Of a DNA stretch of 64,000 bases, positions 1 to 8,084 are shown piece after piece. The notes beneath the pieces were generated by a model, which saw nothing but the letters and a program-made list of their open reading frames with translations, did no database searches and had not been told where the DNA came from. A program made the translations under genes and the position numbers. Position 1 is the first letter of the stretch, and every line of letters begins with the position of its first letter. The stretch comes from Chitinivorax sp. B (GTDB lineage: Bacteria; Pseudomonadota; Gammaproteobacteria; Burkholderiales; SCOH01): NCBI RefSeq assembly GCF_005503445.1, contig NZ_SCOH01000003.1:1-64000 (forward strand), in the 5' to 3' direction.

Positions 1-510
1 CCGTCACGCCAGCTGGCTGTGTCATGAGTGTGTTGGTCGATTGCGTACAGATCTGGTCGGCCGCAGATGACGGCCAACCAGCAGGGGGCGGATCAGGTCA
101 TGGGCTAGTCATCAGCAAAATGGACGGCAGCTTGATCAGCACATTTAGAATTTGAATTGGCATATATTTACCACTTGCCTGAAAATTGATATTCAGCAAG
201 ATGAAATTGATTGGCTGAGTGAGATTTCCGCAAAAATAGTCAGCAATTCGAGTGGGCATGCACTATAAGCAATGCCGAAGTTTGATGCAAAGACATTCAA
301 ATCAATGAAATTATCAATTAATCATTAATTTCTGAATATCGTGTTTCAGTAAATTAATGAATGGCTATTCACCAGCAGGGGTAACAACACCCACATACCA
401 TTGAATACAATATGGAAAAATCAGCATGGCCAAGCAGGTTGATTGAGTCGATGGGCAAGGATTTGCGTGACCAATCGGACACTTAAAACCGAATATTAAG
501 ATGGAGTGAA
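1..510. other. Intergenic stretch, no gene seen
   Basis: I see no convincing coding region in these first 510 bases. Positions about 270-420 are AT-rich and carry several TTAAT/ATTAAT runs, which could be promoter DNA. No family-like protein can be read on either strand. Confidence 0.5.
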
Positions 511-546
511 ATGAAATCAAGTTTTGCAGTTGCTATTGTTATTTAG
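511..546 (+). other. Eleven-codon leader-like ORF just before a terminator
   Basis: An ATG at 511 follows a purine-rich GGAG at 503-506 and opens an 11-residue hydrophobic peptide (MKSSFAVAIVI) ending with TAG at 544-546, one base before a perfect terminator stem. It could be a leader peptide, or the first codons of a signal peptide from a lost gene whose terminator survives. Nothing proves translation. Confidence 0.2.
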
Positions 547-547
547 A

Positions 548-587
548 AAAACACCCCTCACCATTTGCAATCAGTGAGGGGTGTTTT
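548..587. terminator. Rho-independent terminator, usable in both directions
   Basis: A perfect 14-bp stem pairs 548-561 with 574-587 around a 12-base loop. The GC core (CACCCCTCAC) is flanked by four A on the left and four T on the right, so it can end transcription from either strand. Confidence 0.85.
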
Positions 588-597
588 ACATCGATCT

Positions 598-1269
598 GGC
601 GCTGTTGCACAAATCCGTGCGCGTAGTGGGACTGGTAAGCTAGTCACATGACCAAGCCACGCCGAAGCAGTACCGAACTACCAACTGGAAAGCCTATAAC
701 CAAGTCCTGATCCAGTGCGGCGCCCTGTCCATCTGGCTGGACACGGGCATGACATGACAGGCAAGGCCGCAAGGAAAGCGAGGTCGGGCACCAACCCACA
801 ACGATGCGGCCATTCAATTCTGTTTGACCATCAAGAACCTGTTCGGCCTGGCGTTGCGACAAACCATTGGCTTCATCCAAAGTCTGCTCAAGCTGGCAGG
901 ACTGGAGCGCCCCGGACGACAGCACGCCGTGCCGGCATCAGCAGACGTTGCAAGTCAACATTCCCTTCCAGAAAAGCTCAGGTGCGCTGCACCTGTCGGT
1001 CGATAGTACCGGCATCAAAATGCTGGGCGATGGCGCTTTCGATACCCAGGCTTGCCATGAGGCGATTGCGGCACGGGGCGCGATTGGGTGCATCCCCACG
1101 CGCAAGCATGCTCGGCCGTGGAAAGGAAGCTCGCTGGGCGTGCTGGCTCGGAACGAGATGCTAGGCGCCACCAAGCGACTTGGCTGGGCCGTCCATACAC
1201 GGTGGCGGTGGCATCAATCTGTTGGGGAAAGGGGAAACTCATCCTGCACTGGATTTATGCAACAGAGCC
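598..1269 (+). mobile_element. Decayed IS5-family insertion sequence remnant
   Basis: The ends are imperfect inverted repeats: 598-616 (GGCGCTGTTGCACAAATCC) and the complement of 1251-1269, matching at 17 of 19 positions. The start of this repeat is characteristic of IS5-family elements in proteobacteria. The interior encodes transposase pieces in several frames, and the 672-bp length is shorter than a complete member (about 0.85-1.2 kb), so the element is internally deleted and cannot move by itself. I could not identify a clear target-site duplication. Confidence 0.75.
648..1245 (+). pseudogene. IS5-family transposase, frameshifted and internally deleted
   Basis: An ATG at 648 starts MTKPRRSS, then the frame shifts. 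The next frame gives RTTNWKAYNQ..LIQCGALSIWLD, the usual IS5-family N-terminus. A further frame at about 824-950 gives LFGLALRQTIGFIQSLLKLAGL, another hallmark block. The frame at 980-1070 reads LHLSVDSTGIKMLGDGAFDT, where the DST catalytic block is joined directly to the DGAYDT-like block, so the roughly 60-70 residues normally between them are missing. The end (HEAIAARGA, PWKG, RNE) matches the C-terminal part. At least two frameshifts plus the deletion make it non-functional. Confidence 0.75.
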
Positions 1270-1446
1270 TATGCATCCCAACAAAAGATTTGAGTCCCTT
1301 GGGTATTCTGCACATCACAGGCCAGCCATCAGGCTACCTGATACTGCCACCACAAAATCATCTCACGCTTTGATCCAGGCTATAGTGGTTGTCTTGCAGT
1401 GGCGCAGGATTCACAATGCCGATGGGTTTTGGTGACTGGATCCAAG
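1270..1446. other. Intergenic DNA between two insertion-sequence remnants
   Basis: Directly right of the IS5 remnant I see no readable gene. Short open frames here have no recognisable protein pattern or ribosome binding site. Confidence 0.4.
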
Positions 1447-1590
1447 AGCCTGTTCAAAATCTGTGATGAGCGGTAATCAGCGGAATGAAGCGCAGCGCAA
1501 AAACCGTGGTGCATGTGCGATGCATGAGGATGTTGAGCAGCACATGAGCCCCGATCATGGTCACGCAATAAGACATCAAACATCTAGGAC
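1447..1590 (-). mobile_element. Possible transposase C-terminal fragment
   Basis: On the minus strand one frame reads MIGAHVLLNILMH, then TTVFALRFIPLITAHHRF and a stop. This resembles the ragged tail of insertion-sequence transposases, and the sequence GAGCCTGTTCAAAATCTGTG at 1446-1465 just outside it looks like an IS terminal repeat. There is no partner repeat and no N-terminal part, so this is a tentative call. The rest, up to 1871, carries no recognisable gene; it should also contain the promoter of the gene starting at 1872. Confidence 0.25.
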
Positions 1591-1871
1591 ACGCTATCTG
1601 CGCCCATTACGCCAAGACCAATCTCACGTTGAACAGCTTGATGCCCACTGCAAATGCAATCTTACTGAAACCGGTTTGGGAACCCGATCTGACAAATGTG
1701 GTCAAGCAATCATCCTGGCCGAGATCCGCTGGATTGATGTCGTACCAAGACAGTTCGCTGAAACCACCTCAGCTCACTACCGCCAACATCGAATTCAGCC
1801 GGCCTTTGGCCAAACCGTTGTGCATATCCGGTGACTTGCCGGACCTACCCATTTTCAAGAAAAGGAGCTGC

Positions 1872-3134
1872 ATGAAACCGCAACTCACCCTGCCTTTGCT
1901 GGCTTGTCTGGCCACACCCACCTTCGCGGCCGATGATCGTCTGGCAGAGATCCTGGCACGTGGCACGCTGCGCATCGCCACCACCGGCGACTATCAGCCG
2001 TTCAGTTACAAAAACCCGCTCACTGGCGATTATGAGGGACTGGATATTGATCTGGGCCGACAGTTGGCCAAAGAGTTGGGAGTCAAGCTGGAATGGGTAC
2101 CGACCACTTGGCCCAAGCTGATGCCCGACTACGAGGCCGGCAAATTCGACATCGCCATGAGTGGCGTATCCATCAGCCTGGATCGGCAGAAGAAAGCACT
2201 GTTCTCCATTCCCTATTTACGCGATGGCAAAACACCAATTGCCCGTTGCGCTCAGGCTGACCGTTTTCAGACCTTGTCCCAGATCGATCATCCAGAGGTC
2301 AACGTGATCGTCAACCCTGGTGGCACTAACGAACGCTTTGCCAAAACCAACCTGCGTCAGGCCAAGCTGACTGTACATCCAGACAACACCACCATCTTTG
2401 AGCAAATTGAAGCCGGCAAGGCAGATGTGATGATCACCGATGCCATTGAAACCCGTTTGCAGGCCAAATTGCGCCCCACACTCTGTGCCATTCATCCCAG
2501 CCAGCCATTTACTTTCTCGGAAAAGGCTTTTCTGTTGCCGAATGATTTTCGCTGGAAAGCCTGGGTTGATCAGTTTTTGCACCAGGTACAGGAACGTGGC
2601 GCCCTGACCCGACTACAGGAACGCTGGCTGAATTGGCCTTGGCTGGCCCAAACCCCACAGGGCGAATTGGACCAGTTGTTGGCGCTGATGAACGAACGCC
2701 TGAAGCTGATGCCCGATGTCGCCCGCTACAAGTGGAATGACCAGTCCCCGGTAGAGGATTTGCCACGTGAAAAAATAATTCTGGATGGCTTGGTGAAACA
2801 GGCAGCGGAAGCCAAGGTTGCGCCGGAGCTGGCGACCACCTTTTTCCGCGCCCAGATCGAAGCCGCCAAGGTGATCCAGCGCAAATTGATTGATGATTGG
2901 CGCCAAAGCCAACCAGGCCGATTCGAGGATATTCCAGATCTGAAAACCGAAATTCGCCCACGCCTGGACGACCTGACAGCCAAGCTGATCCAGGCACTTG
3001 CCCGTAATCAGGCTACCCTGGCTGACCCGACCAAGCGACAGATTGTGGCTACAGCTGCAAAACGTTGGGTGCCAGCCAGCAATTGGGGAGATGCGGCATA
3101 CACCGCAACCCAGCCCTTGCTGACTGCCCGATAA
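1872..3134 (+). CDS. pheC: Secreted cyclohexadienyl dehydratase fused to chorismate mutase (PheC-AroQ gamma)
   Basis: This 420-residue protein begins with a signal peptide (cleavage near TFA-AD, residue 19-20). Residues about 22-258 form a family 3 solute-binding fold of the PheC type (GTLRIATTGDYQPFSY, GLDIDLG, VNPGGTNERFA, DVMITDAIETR), known to turn prephenate into phenylpyruvate or arogenate into phenylalanine. Residues about 264-415 match the secreted AroQ-gamma chorismate mutase (LMNERLKLMPDVARYKW, REK at 299-301, FFRAQIEA at 324-331). One periplasmic polypeptide could therefore take chorismate to phenylpyruvate. The start is set by AAAGGAG at 1861-1867; a longer frame upstream lacks a signal peptide. 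No transporter genes are adjacent, which argues against an amino-acid uptake role. Confidence 0.85.
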   Translation: MKPQLTLPLLACLATPTFAADDRLAEILARGTLRIATTGDYQPFSYKNPLTGDYEGLDIDLGRQLAKELGVKLEWVPTTWPKLMPDYEAGKFDIAMSGVSISLDRQKKALFSIPYLRDGKTPIARCAQADRFQTLSQIDHPEVNVIVNPGGTNERFAKTNLRQAKLTVHPDNTTIFEQIEAGKADVMITDAIETRLQAKLRPTLCAIHPSQPFTFSEKAFLLPNDFRWKAWVDQFLHQVQERGALTRLQERWLNWPWLAQTPQGELDQLLALMNERLKLMPDVARYKWNDQSPVEDLPREKIILDGLVKQAAEAKVAPELATTFFRAQIEAAKVIQRKLIDDWRQSQPGRFEDIPDLKTEIRPRLDDLTAKLIQALARNQATLADPTKRQIVATAAKRWVPASNWGDAAYTATQPLLTAR

Positions 3135-3345
3135 AGCACCGCCAATACAGCGCCATGCGTTACATGTAATGATGGCATCGATTGAAACTGGGTCACCCAG
3201 CAGGTTCAATCGATGCCTCATGTCGCAACTGACCACACCAGTGTTTGCAACATGGGCTCACAGCAGCATGCCGAAACCAGCGGCTCCCCATTCATATACT
3301 TGGCGGCATCGCTGATGACTGAATCAGGTAGTGCGCCCCCCACAT

Positions 3346-3375
3346 AAAAAAGCCCGTGCCCAAAGCGGTACGGGC
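3346..3375 (-). terminator. Terminator of the peroxiredoxin gene
   Basis: A 9-bp stem (3352-3360 with 3367-3375, one G-T pair) is followed on the minus strand by a six-T run (the A run at 3346-3351). It lies 13 bases past the stop of the minus-strand gene. Confidence 0.75.
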
Positions 3376-3388
3376 CGTCTACAAAATC

Positions 3389-4027
3389 TCAGCGATTCGG
3401 TTGGGGCGTAATACGCAGATAAGGCTTGATCACCTTGTGCCCTTTCGGGAACTTCTCGGCAATCACGGCCGGATCCTGCAGTGAAGGCACAATCACTACA
3501 TCCTCACCATCCTTCCAGTTGGCCGGTGTTGCCACGCTGTGATATTCGGTCAATTGCAGCGAATCGATCACCCGCAGCAATTCATCAAAATTACGACCCG
3601 TGCTGGCTGGGTAGGTGATGATCAGGCGAACCTTCTTGGCAGGGTCAATCACGAAAACTGACCGTACCGTCGCCGTGGCACTGGCATTAGGATGGATCAG
3701 GTCATACAGCAGCGACACCTTGCGGTCATCATCTGCCAGAATGGGGAAATTGACCGTGGTCTGCTGGGTTTCATTGATGTCTTTAATCCACTCATGATGC
3801 GATGGGACAGGATCAATCGACAGTGCGATCACCTTCACATTGCGACGGGTAAACTCCTGCTTCAGCTTTGCTACTGTACCCAGCTCAGTCGTGCAAACCG
3901 GTGTAAAATCAGCGGGATGCGAGAATAGCACGCCCCAGCTGTCACCCAACCATTGGTGGAACTTGATCGGACCTTCGCTGGAGTCTTGAGTAAAATCCGG
4001 TGCGGTATCGCCTAAACGCAAACTCAT
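3389..4027 (-). CDS. 1-Cys peroxiredoxin (Prx6 type)
   Basis: The 212-residue product is a thiol peroxidase of the AhpC/TSA superfamily that would reduce hydrogen peroxide and organic hydroperoxides in the cytoplasm. The peroxidatic cysteine is Cys45 in the PVCTTE motif, and it is the only cysteine in the protein, so there is no resolving cysteine; this places it in the 1-Cys Prx6 group. The long C-terminal region (VVIVPSLQDP, GHKVIKPYLR) is also typical of that group. The start follows AGGAG with 8-base spacing; an earlier in-frame ATG at 4111 would add 28 residues that do not look like the family. It is divergent from the sulfate-binding protein gene across a 297-base promoter region. Confidence 0.88.
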   Translation of the reverse strand: MSLRLGDTAPDFTQDSSEGPIKFHQWLGDSWGVLFSHPADFTPVCTTELGTVAKLKQEFTRRNVKVIALSIDPVPSHHEWIKDINETQQTTVNFPILADDDRKVSLLYDLIHPNASATATVRSVFVIDPAKKVRLIITYPASTGRNFDELLRVIDSLQLTEYHSVATPANWKDGEDVVIVPSLQDPAVIAEKFPKGHKVIKPYLRITPQPNR

Positions 4028-4324
4028 GGTGGATTCTCCTGGATATGTGATGGTGCTGTGCAATGACGGCAAACGTGCAAACCAGATTACGCGACAGTCA
4101 GAATTCATCAAAAGAATATTGAATCGAACATTTATTCTTTTTAGTTATTTTAGATCAGACTTCCTATCGCGACTATAGCTTAGCAATGTCGGACAAAAAG
4201 TTATATAAAAATCATATTTCATTATTTGTGGATATATAACACTTACCCCTAGACTGCGCTCATGACTCGACCCGGTTCCATTCTCGGTCGATATACATCC
4301 AATCAGACTGAGAGAGGACTCCCC

Positions 4325-5332
4325 ATGACGCACCACCACTGGTTCACTGCACTTGCCCTATCTGCCACGCTGCTAACGCAATCTGCCATTGCCGCCAGTG
4401 TCTCGCTATTGAATGTCTCCTATGACCCGACACGTGAGTTGTATCAAGATTTCAACAAGGCATTTGCACAGCATTACAAGCAAAAAACCGGTGACGACGT
4501 TTCGGTGAAAACATCACACGGTGGTTCAGGGAAACAAGGACGGGCAGTCATCGACGGCTTGGAAGCCGATGTGGTCACGCTAGCACTGGCTTATGACATC
4601 GACGAAATTGCCGAACGCGCCAAACTGATTGATCCCGCCTGGCAAAAGCGCCTGCCACACAATGCCTCACCTTACACGTCCACCATTGTGTTTCTGGTAC
4701 GAAAAGGCAATCCCAAGCAAATCAAGGATTGGCCCGATCTGGTGAAACCAGGTGTGCAGGTGATCACCCCCAATCCGAAAACCTCTGGTGGAGCGCGCTG
4801 GAACTACCTTGCTGCATGGGGCTTTGCCTTGAAGCAACCTGGTGGAAGCGATGCAAAGGCTAAGGATTTCGTACAAAAATTGTATAAGAACGTACCCGTG
4901 CTGGATTCAGGTGCACGCGGGTCAACCACCACATTTGTCGAGCGAGGTATTGGCGACGTCTTGCTGGCCTGGGAAAACGAGGCCCTGTTGGCGATCAAGG
5001 AATTAGGCCCCAATAAATTCGATATCGTCGCCCCTCCACTGTCAATTCTGGCAGAACCACCCGTCTCGGTAGTAGACAAAAACACCGCAAAACACGGTAC
5101 CACAGCCGTTGCCAAAGCCTATCTGGACTATCTCTATACGCCAACCGGCCAGGAAATCGCTGCCCAGAACTACTATCGCCCGATTGACGCCAAAGTGGCA
5201 GAGAAATACGTCAAACAATTCCCGGCAGTCACCCTGTTCAAAATCGATGAGCTATTTGGCGGCTGGCGAAAGGCCCAGAAAACCCACTTTACCGACGGCG
5301 GCGTGTTCGATCAGATCTATGGCGTCAAATAA
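4325..5332 (+). CDS. sbp: Periplasmic sulfate-binding protein
   Basis: The 335-residue product has a signal peptide (cleavage near AIA-AS, residue 23-24) followed by the sulfate/thiosulfate-binding protein fold of ABC importers. Diagnostic blocks are [32 protein letters not shown] and [17 protein letters not shown]. It captures sulfate for the CysTWA permease, whose genes are not next to it, so it would work with a permease encoded elsewhere. GAGAGGA lies ahead of the start. Sulfur-assimilation genes follow downstream, and CysB control would be expected by family, although I did not identify a CysB site. Confidence 0.93.
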   Translation: MTHHHWFTALALSATLLTQSAIAASVSLLNVSYDPTRELYQDFNKAFAQHYKQKTGDDVSVKTSHGGSGKQGRAVIDGLEADVVTLALAYDIDEIAERAKLIDPAWQKRLPHNASPYTSTIVFLVRKGNPKQIKDWPDLVKPGVQVITPNPKTSGGARWNYLAAWGFALKQPGGSDAKAKDFVQKLYKNVPVLDSGARGSTTTFVERGIGDVLLAWENEALLAIKELGPNKFDIVAPPLSILAEPPVSVVDKNTAKHGTTAVAKAYLDYLYTPTGQEIAAQNYYRPIDAKVAEKYVKQFPAVTLFKIDELFGGWRKAQKTHFTDGGVFDQIYGVK

Positions 5333-5482
5333 TCGACCCGCGCCTGTGGCATGATGCGCGACGCAGTATCCAGATTGATGTCTACCGACATGGTCGAATT
5401 GGTCAAGCCTCATTCAGATCAATGTCCGTATCGAACAGACAGCCTGTCAAAGGCCGCCTTTTTCCACAACCGAGGAGAAGCA

Positions 5483-6757
5483 ATGCGTATTGAAACCCTG
5501 GCCGTCCACGGTGGTTACAGCCCCGACCCCACCACCAAGGCGGTTGCCGTCCCGATCTACCAGACCACCAGTTATGCCTTCGATAGTACTCAGCACGGCG
5601 CCGATTTGTTCGATCTCAAAGTGCAGGGCAACATCTACACCCGCATCATGAACCCCACCACCGATGTTCTGGAAAAACGGATGACAGCATTGGAAGGCGG
5701 CGTTGGCGCCTTGGCGCTGGCGTCCGGCCAGGCGGCCATTACCTATGCCATCCTCACCATTGCCGAATCCGGTGACAACATCATCGCGACCAGCACGTTG
5801 TATGGCGGCACTTACAATCTGCTGGCCCACACCTTGCCGCAGTATGGCATTCAAACCCGGTTTGCCGATTATCGTGAACCCGCCAGCTTTGAAAGACTGA
5901 TTGACGAGCACACGAAGGCAATTTATGCCGAATCCATTGGTAACCCACTGGGTAACGTCGTGGATATTGGCGCCCTGGCTGACATCGCCCATCGACACGG
6001 CATTCCGCTGATCATCGACAATACAGTTGCCACACCCTACCTATGTCGGCCATTCGAACATGGCGCTGATATAGTCGTTCACTCCCTGACTAAATATCTG
6101 GGTGGTCACGGTAACAGCATTGGCGGTGCCATCGTCGATTCCGGCAAGTTCCCATGGGCAAAGCACAAACAACGCTTCAAACGACTGAATGAGCCGGATG
6201 TCAGCTACCACGGCGTAGTCTATACCGAAGCGCTTGGTACCGCTGCCTACATCGGTCGTGCGCGGGTTGTACCACTACGGAATATGGGTGCCGCCCTCAG
6301 CCCGTTCAACAGCTTCCTGATCCTGCAAGGTATCGAAACCCTGGCATTACGCATGGATCGTATCAATGACAATACTCTGGCCATCGCCAGACACCTGGCA
6401 CAGCATCGCCAAGTGGAATGGGTGCAGTACGCCGCGCTGCCAGACAATCCATCCAAGCATCTGGTGGATCGTTACTTAGGTGGCAAGGCATCGGGCGTAC
6501 TCAGCTTTGGCATCAAAGGAGGGGCGGAAGCCGGCGGGCGTTTTATCGATGCGTTGCAGCTGGTCACCCGTCTGGTCAACATCGGCGATGCCAAATCGCT
6601 CGCCTGCCACCCTGCCAGCACCACCCACCGTCAATTGTCGCCAGATGAGCTGAAGAAGGCGGGTGTCAGCCCTGACATGGTACGACTATCGATTGGTATC
6701 GAACACATCGAGGATCTATTGGCCGATATCGATCAAGCATTGAACAAATCACGTTGA
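5483..6757 (+). CDS. metY: O-acetylhomoserine sulfhydrylase (aminocarboxypropyltransferase)
   Basis: A 424-residue PLP enzyme of the Cys/Met metabolism family that makes homocysteine from O-acetylhomoserine and sulfide. The N-terminus ETLAVHGGY, the motif YTRIMNPTTDVLEKR and the length are typical of MetY, which is longer than cystathionine gamma-synthase (about 380-400). The PLP lysine is Lys204 in VVHSLTKYLGGHG. GAGGAGAAG precedes the ATG at 5483; an upstream in-frame ATG at 5351 is too far from it. It lies 150 bases after sbp. The product uses sulfide made by the reductase encoded nearby, so the block links sulfate uptake to methionine synthesis. Confidence 0.92.
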   Translation: MRIETLAVHGGYSPDPTTKAVAVPIYQTTSYAFDSTQHGADLFDLKVQGNIYTRIMNPTTDVLEKRMTALEGGVGALALASGQAAITYAILTIAESGDNIIATSTLYGGTYNLLAHTLPQYGIQTRFADYREPASFERLIDEHTKAIYAESIGNPLGNVVDIGALADIAHRHGIPLIIDNTVATPYLCRPFEHGADIVVHSLTKYLGGHGNSIGGAIVDSGKFPWAKHKQRFKRLNEPDVSYHGVVYTEALGTAAYIGRARVVPLRNMGAALSPFNSFLILQGIETLALRMDRINDNTLAIARHLAQHRQVEWVQYAALPDNPSKHLVDRYLGGKASGVLSFGIKGGAEAGGRFIDALQLVTRLVNIGDAKSLACHPASTTHRQLSPDELKKAGVSPDMVRLSIGIEHIEDLLADIDQALNKSR

Positions 6758-6871
6758 CCCCTATTCAGGATTGCCATTATCACAATGACAACCGGCATCG
6801 GCACTGCAATTACAGCCGTTCTGCTGACAGTTCAACAACACTGAACAGGTGGATGATCGCACCAAGAATAG

Positions 6872-6904
6872 CAACAACCCCTGCCCGCCAAGCAAGGGTT
6901 GTTG
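6872..6904. other. Hairpin after metY
   Basis: A perfect 9-bp inverted repeat (6872-6880 with 6896-6904) encloses a 15-base loop, 115 bases after metY. There is no T run, so a terminator role is only possible. The remaining bases between 6758 and 7015 show nothing else. Confidence 0.3.
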
Positions 6905-7015
6905 ATACCCACGATGGGCCGCTGTGCTTTCATGTCAGGAGGGGAAAAATGGCAGAACGCTACCCTAGTGACGATATCCCTTGTCAAACCACCCTTTGCT
7001 GAATGATCAATACAA

Positions 7016-7864
7016 ATGAAAAAACTCAAAATCCAAAGTCTGATTTGGATGAATGCAGCCAAAGAAGCTGGTAGCTGTATGCAATATGGATTACTGGATG
7101 CCTGCCGCCAGGGCCTCTGGTGGCGGTCCGCGTTATGGTGTGTGCTGGTCACAATCGGTTGGCTTTGGCTGTATGTGAAACAGGCTGGCATTTTCCTCGA
7201 ACTCAGTGGGGTGGTGGCGCTGGTATCGTTCTTCGGCCTGTTTGGTACGACTTTGGCCGGGTTCGGCGGTACCGGTGGCAGTGTTGTGGCAATGGGCAAT
7301 ATACCTGGCGCACTGGCCTCCAATCTGGCATCCGGGCTTGCCAGTCTGGGACCTTTTATTCAGGCCGTACTGGCAGCATTGGCCATCGCCATCGCATTCT
7401 ATGTGTTGCTGTTCCTGTTGGGGGTACTGGTCACGATACAGCTGCCAATTCGCTGGCTATTTCTGCAACGAGCCCAAACGGTGGTTGCCAAACATTATCC
7501 TGACTGGGTGCAACCCGCTGCCTCCCTGATAACGCCACCCCCACGCAGTTCAATCAAGACCACACTGGTTGCTTTGCTGAAGCTGTGCATCCCCATCTAT
7601 GCGTTTTTCTATGTACTGAAATTGATGTTTGCCTGCCCAATCCGATTGCTATATCAGCCCGCTGCCCAAAGCAGCCTGACCGACATCCAGTGTGATGAGC
7701 TATATCAACAGCAATCGAAAGTTGTATTGATGCTGGGGCTGTTTCACTTTGTATTGATGGCTATCCCGATAATCAATTTACTCGTACCCGCACTACTATG
7801 TACCAGCGTGTGCCATCTGCAACGCCGTGGCTGGATCAACCCGCAGCCAACCGAGATAGCCTGA
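7016..7864 (+). CDS. EI24/CysZ-like integral membrane protein
   Basis: The 282-residue protein has about four or five hydrophobic stretches (roughly residues 38-52, 60-80, 108-140, 180-203 and 235-265). The C-terminal segment (LMAIPIINLLVPALLCTSVCHL) resembles the end of the EI24 family, which includes the sulfate permease CysZ. No signal peptide or soluble domain is seen. Its position between metY and the sulfite reductase supports a sulfate or sulfite transport role, but that is inference from context and weak similarity. The ATG at 7016 lacks a clear Shine-Dalgarno sequence. Confidence 0.5.
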   Translation: MKKLKIQSLIWMNAAKEAGSCMQYGLLDACRQGLWWRSALWCVLVTIGWLWLYVKQAGIFLELSGVVALVSFFGLFGTTLAGFGGTGGSVVAMGNIPGALASNLASGLASLGPFIQAVLAALAIAIAFYVLLFLLGVLVTIQLPIRWLFLQRAQTVVAKHYPDWVQPAASLITPPPRSSIKTTLVALLKLCIPIYAFFYVLKLMFACPIRLLYQPAAQSSLTDIQCDELYQQQSKVVLMLGLFHFVLMAIPIINLLVPALLCTSVCHLQRRGWINPQPTEIA

Positions 7865-8084
7865 CTTTCCGTCATTCACCGACACATTTCACCGCAAGCT
7901 AATAACTTTTTCCGCTAACCATATTCGGAATTATCATTATTTTGCATATGCCAGCTATGGTATGCTGCCCCATCACTACAAATAGGTTGCGATATCAATC
8001 AGATACTGCAGCCGGTGTCGCCAGGGCAATGCTTCTTTGCTGCCCTTTCCAGATGCGGCACCCTAATACTGGGGATATCACACC

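Noticed and set aside
6754-7002. 82-residue plus-strand frame just after metY
   Set aside because: No ribosome binding site, rich in Arg/His/Thr with no family likeness, and it spans a hairpin; read as intergenic.
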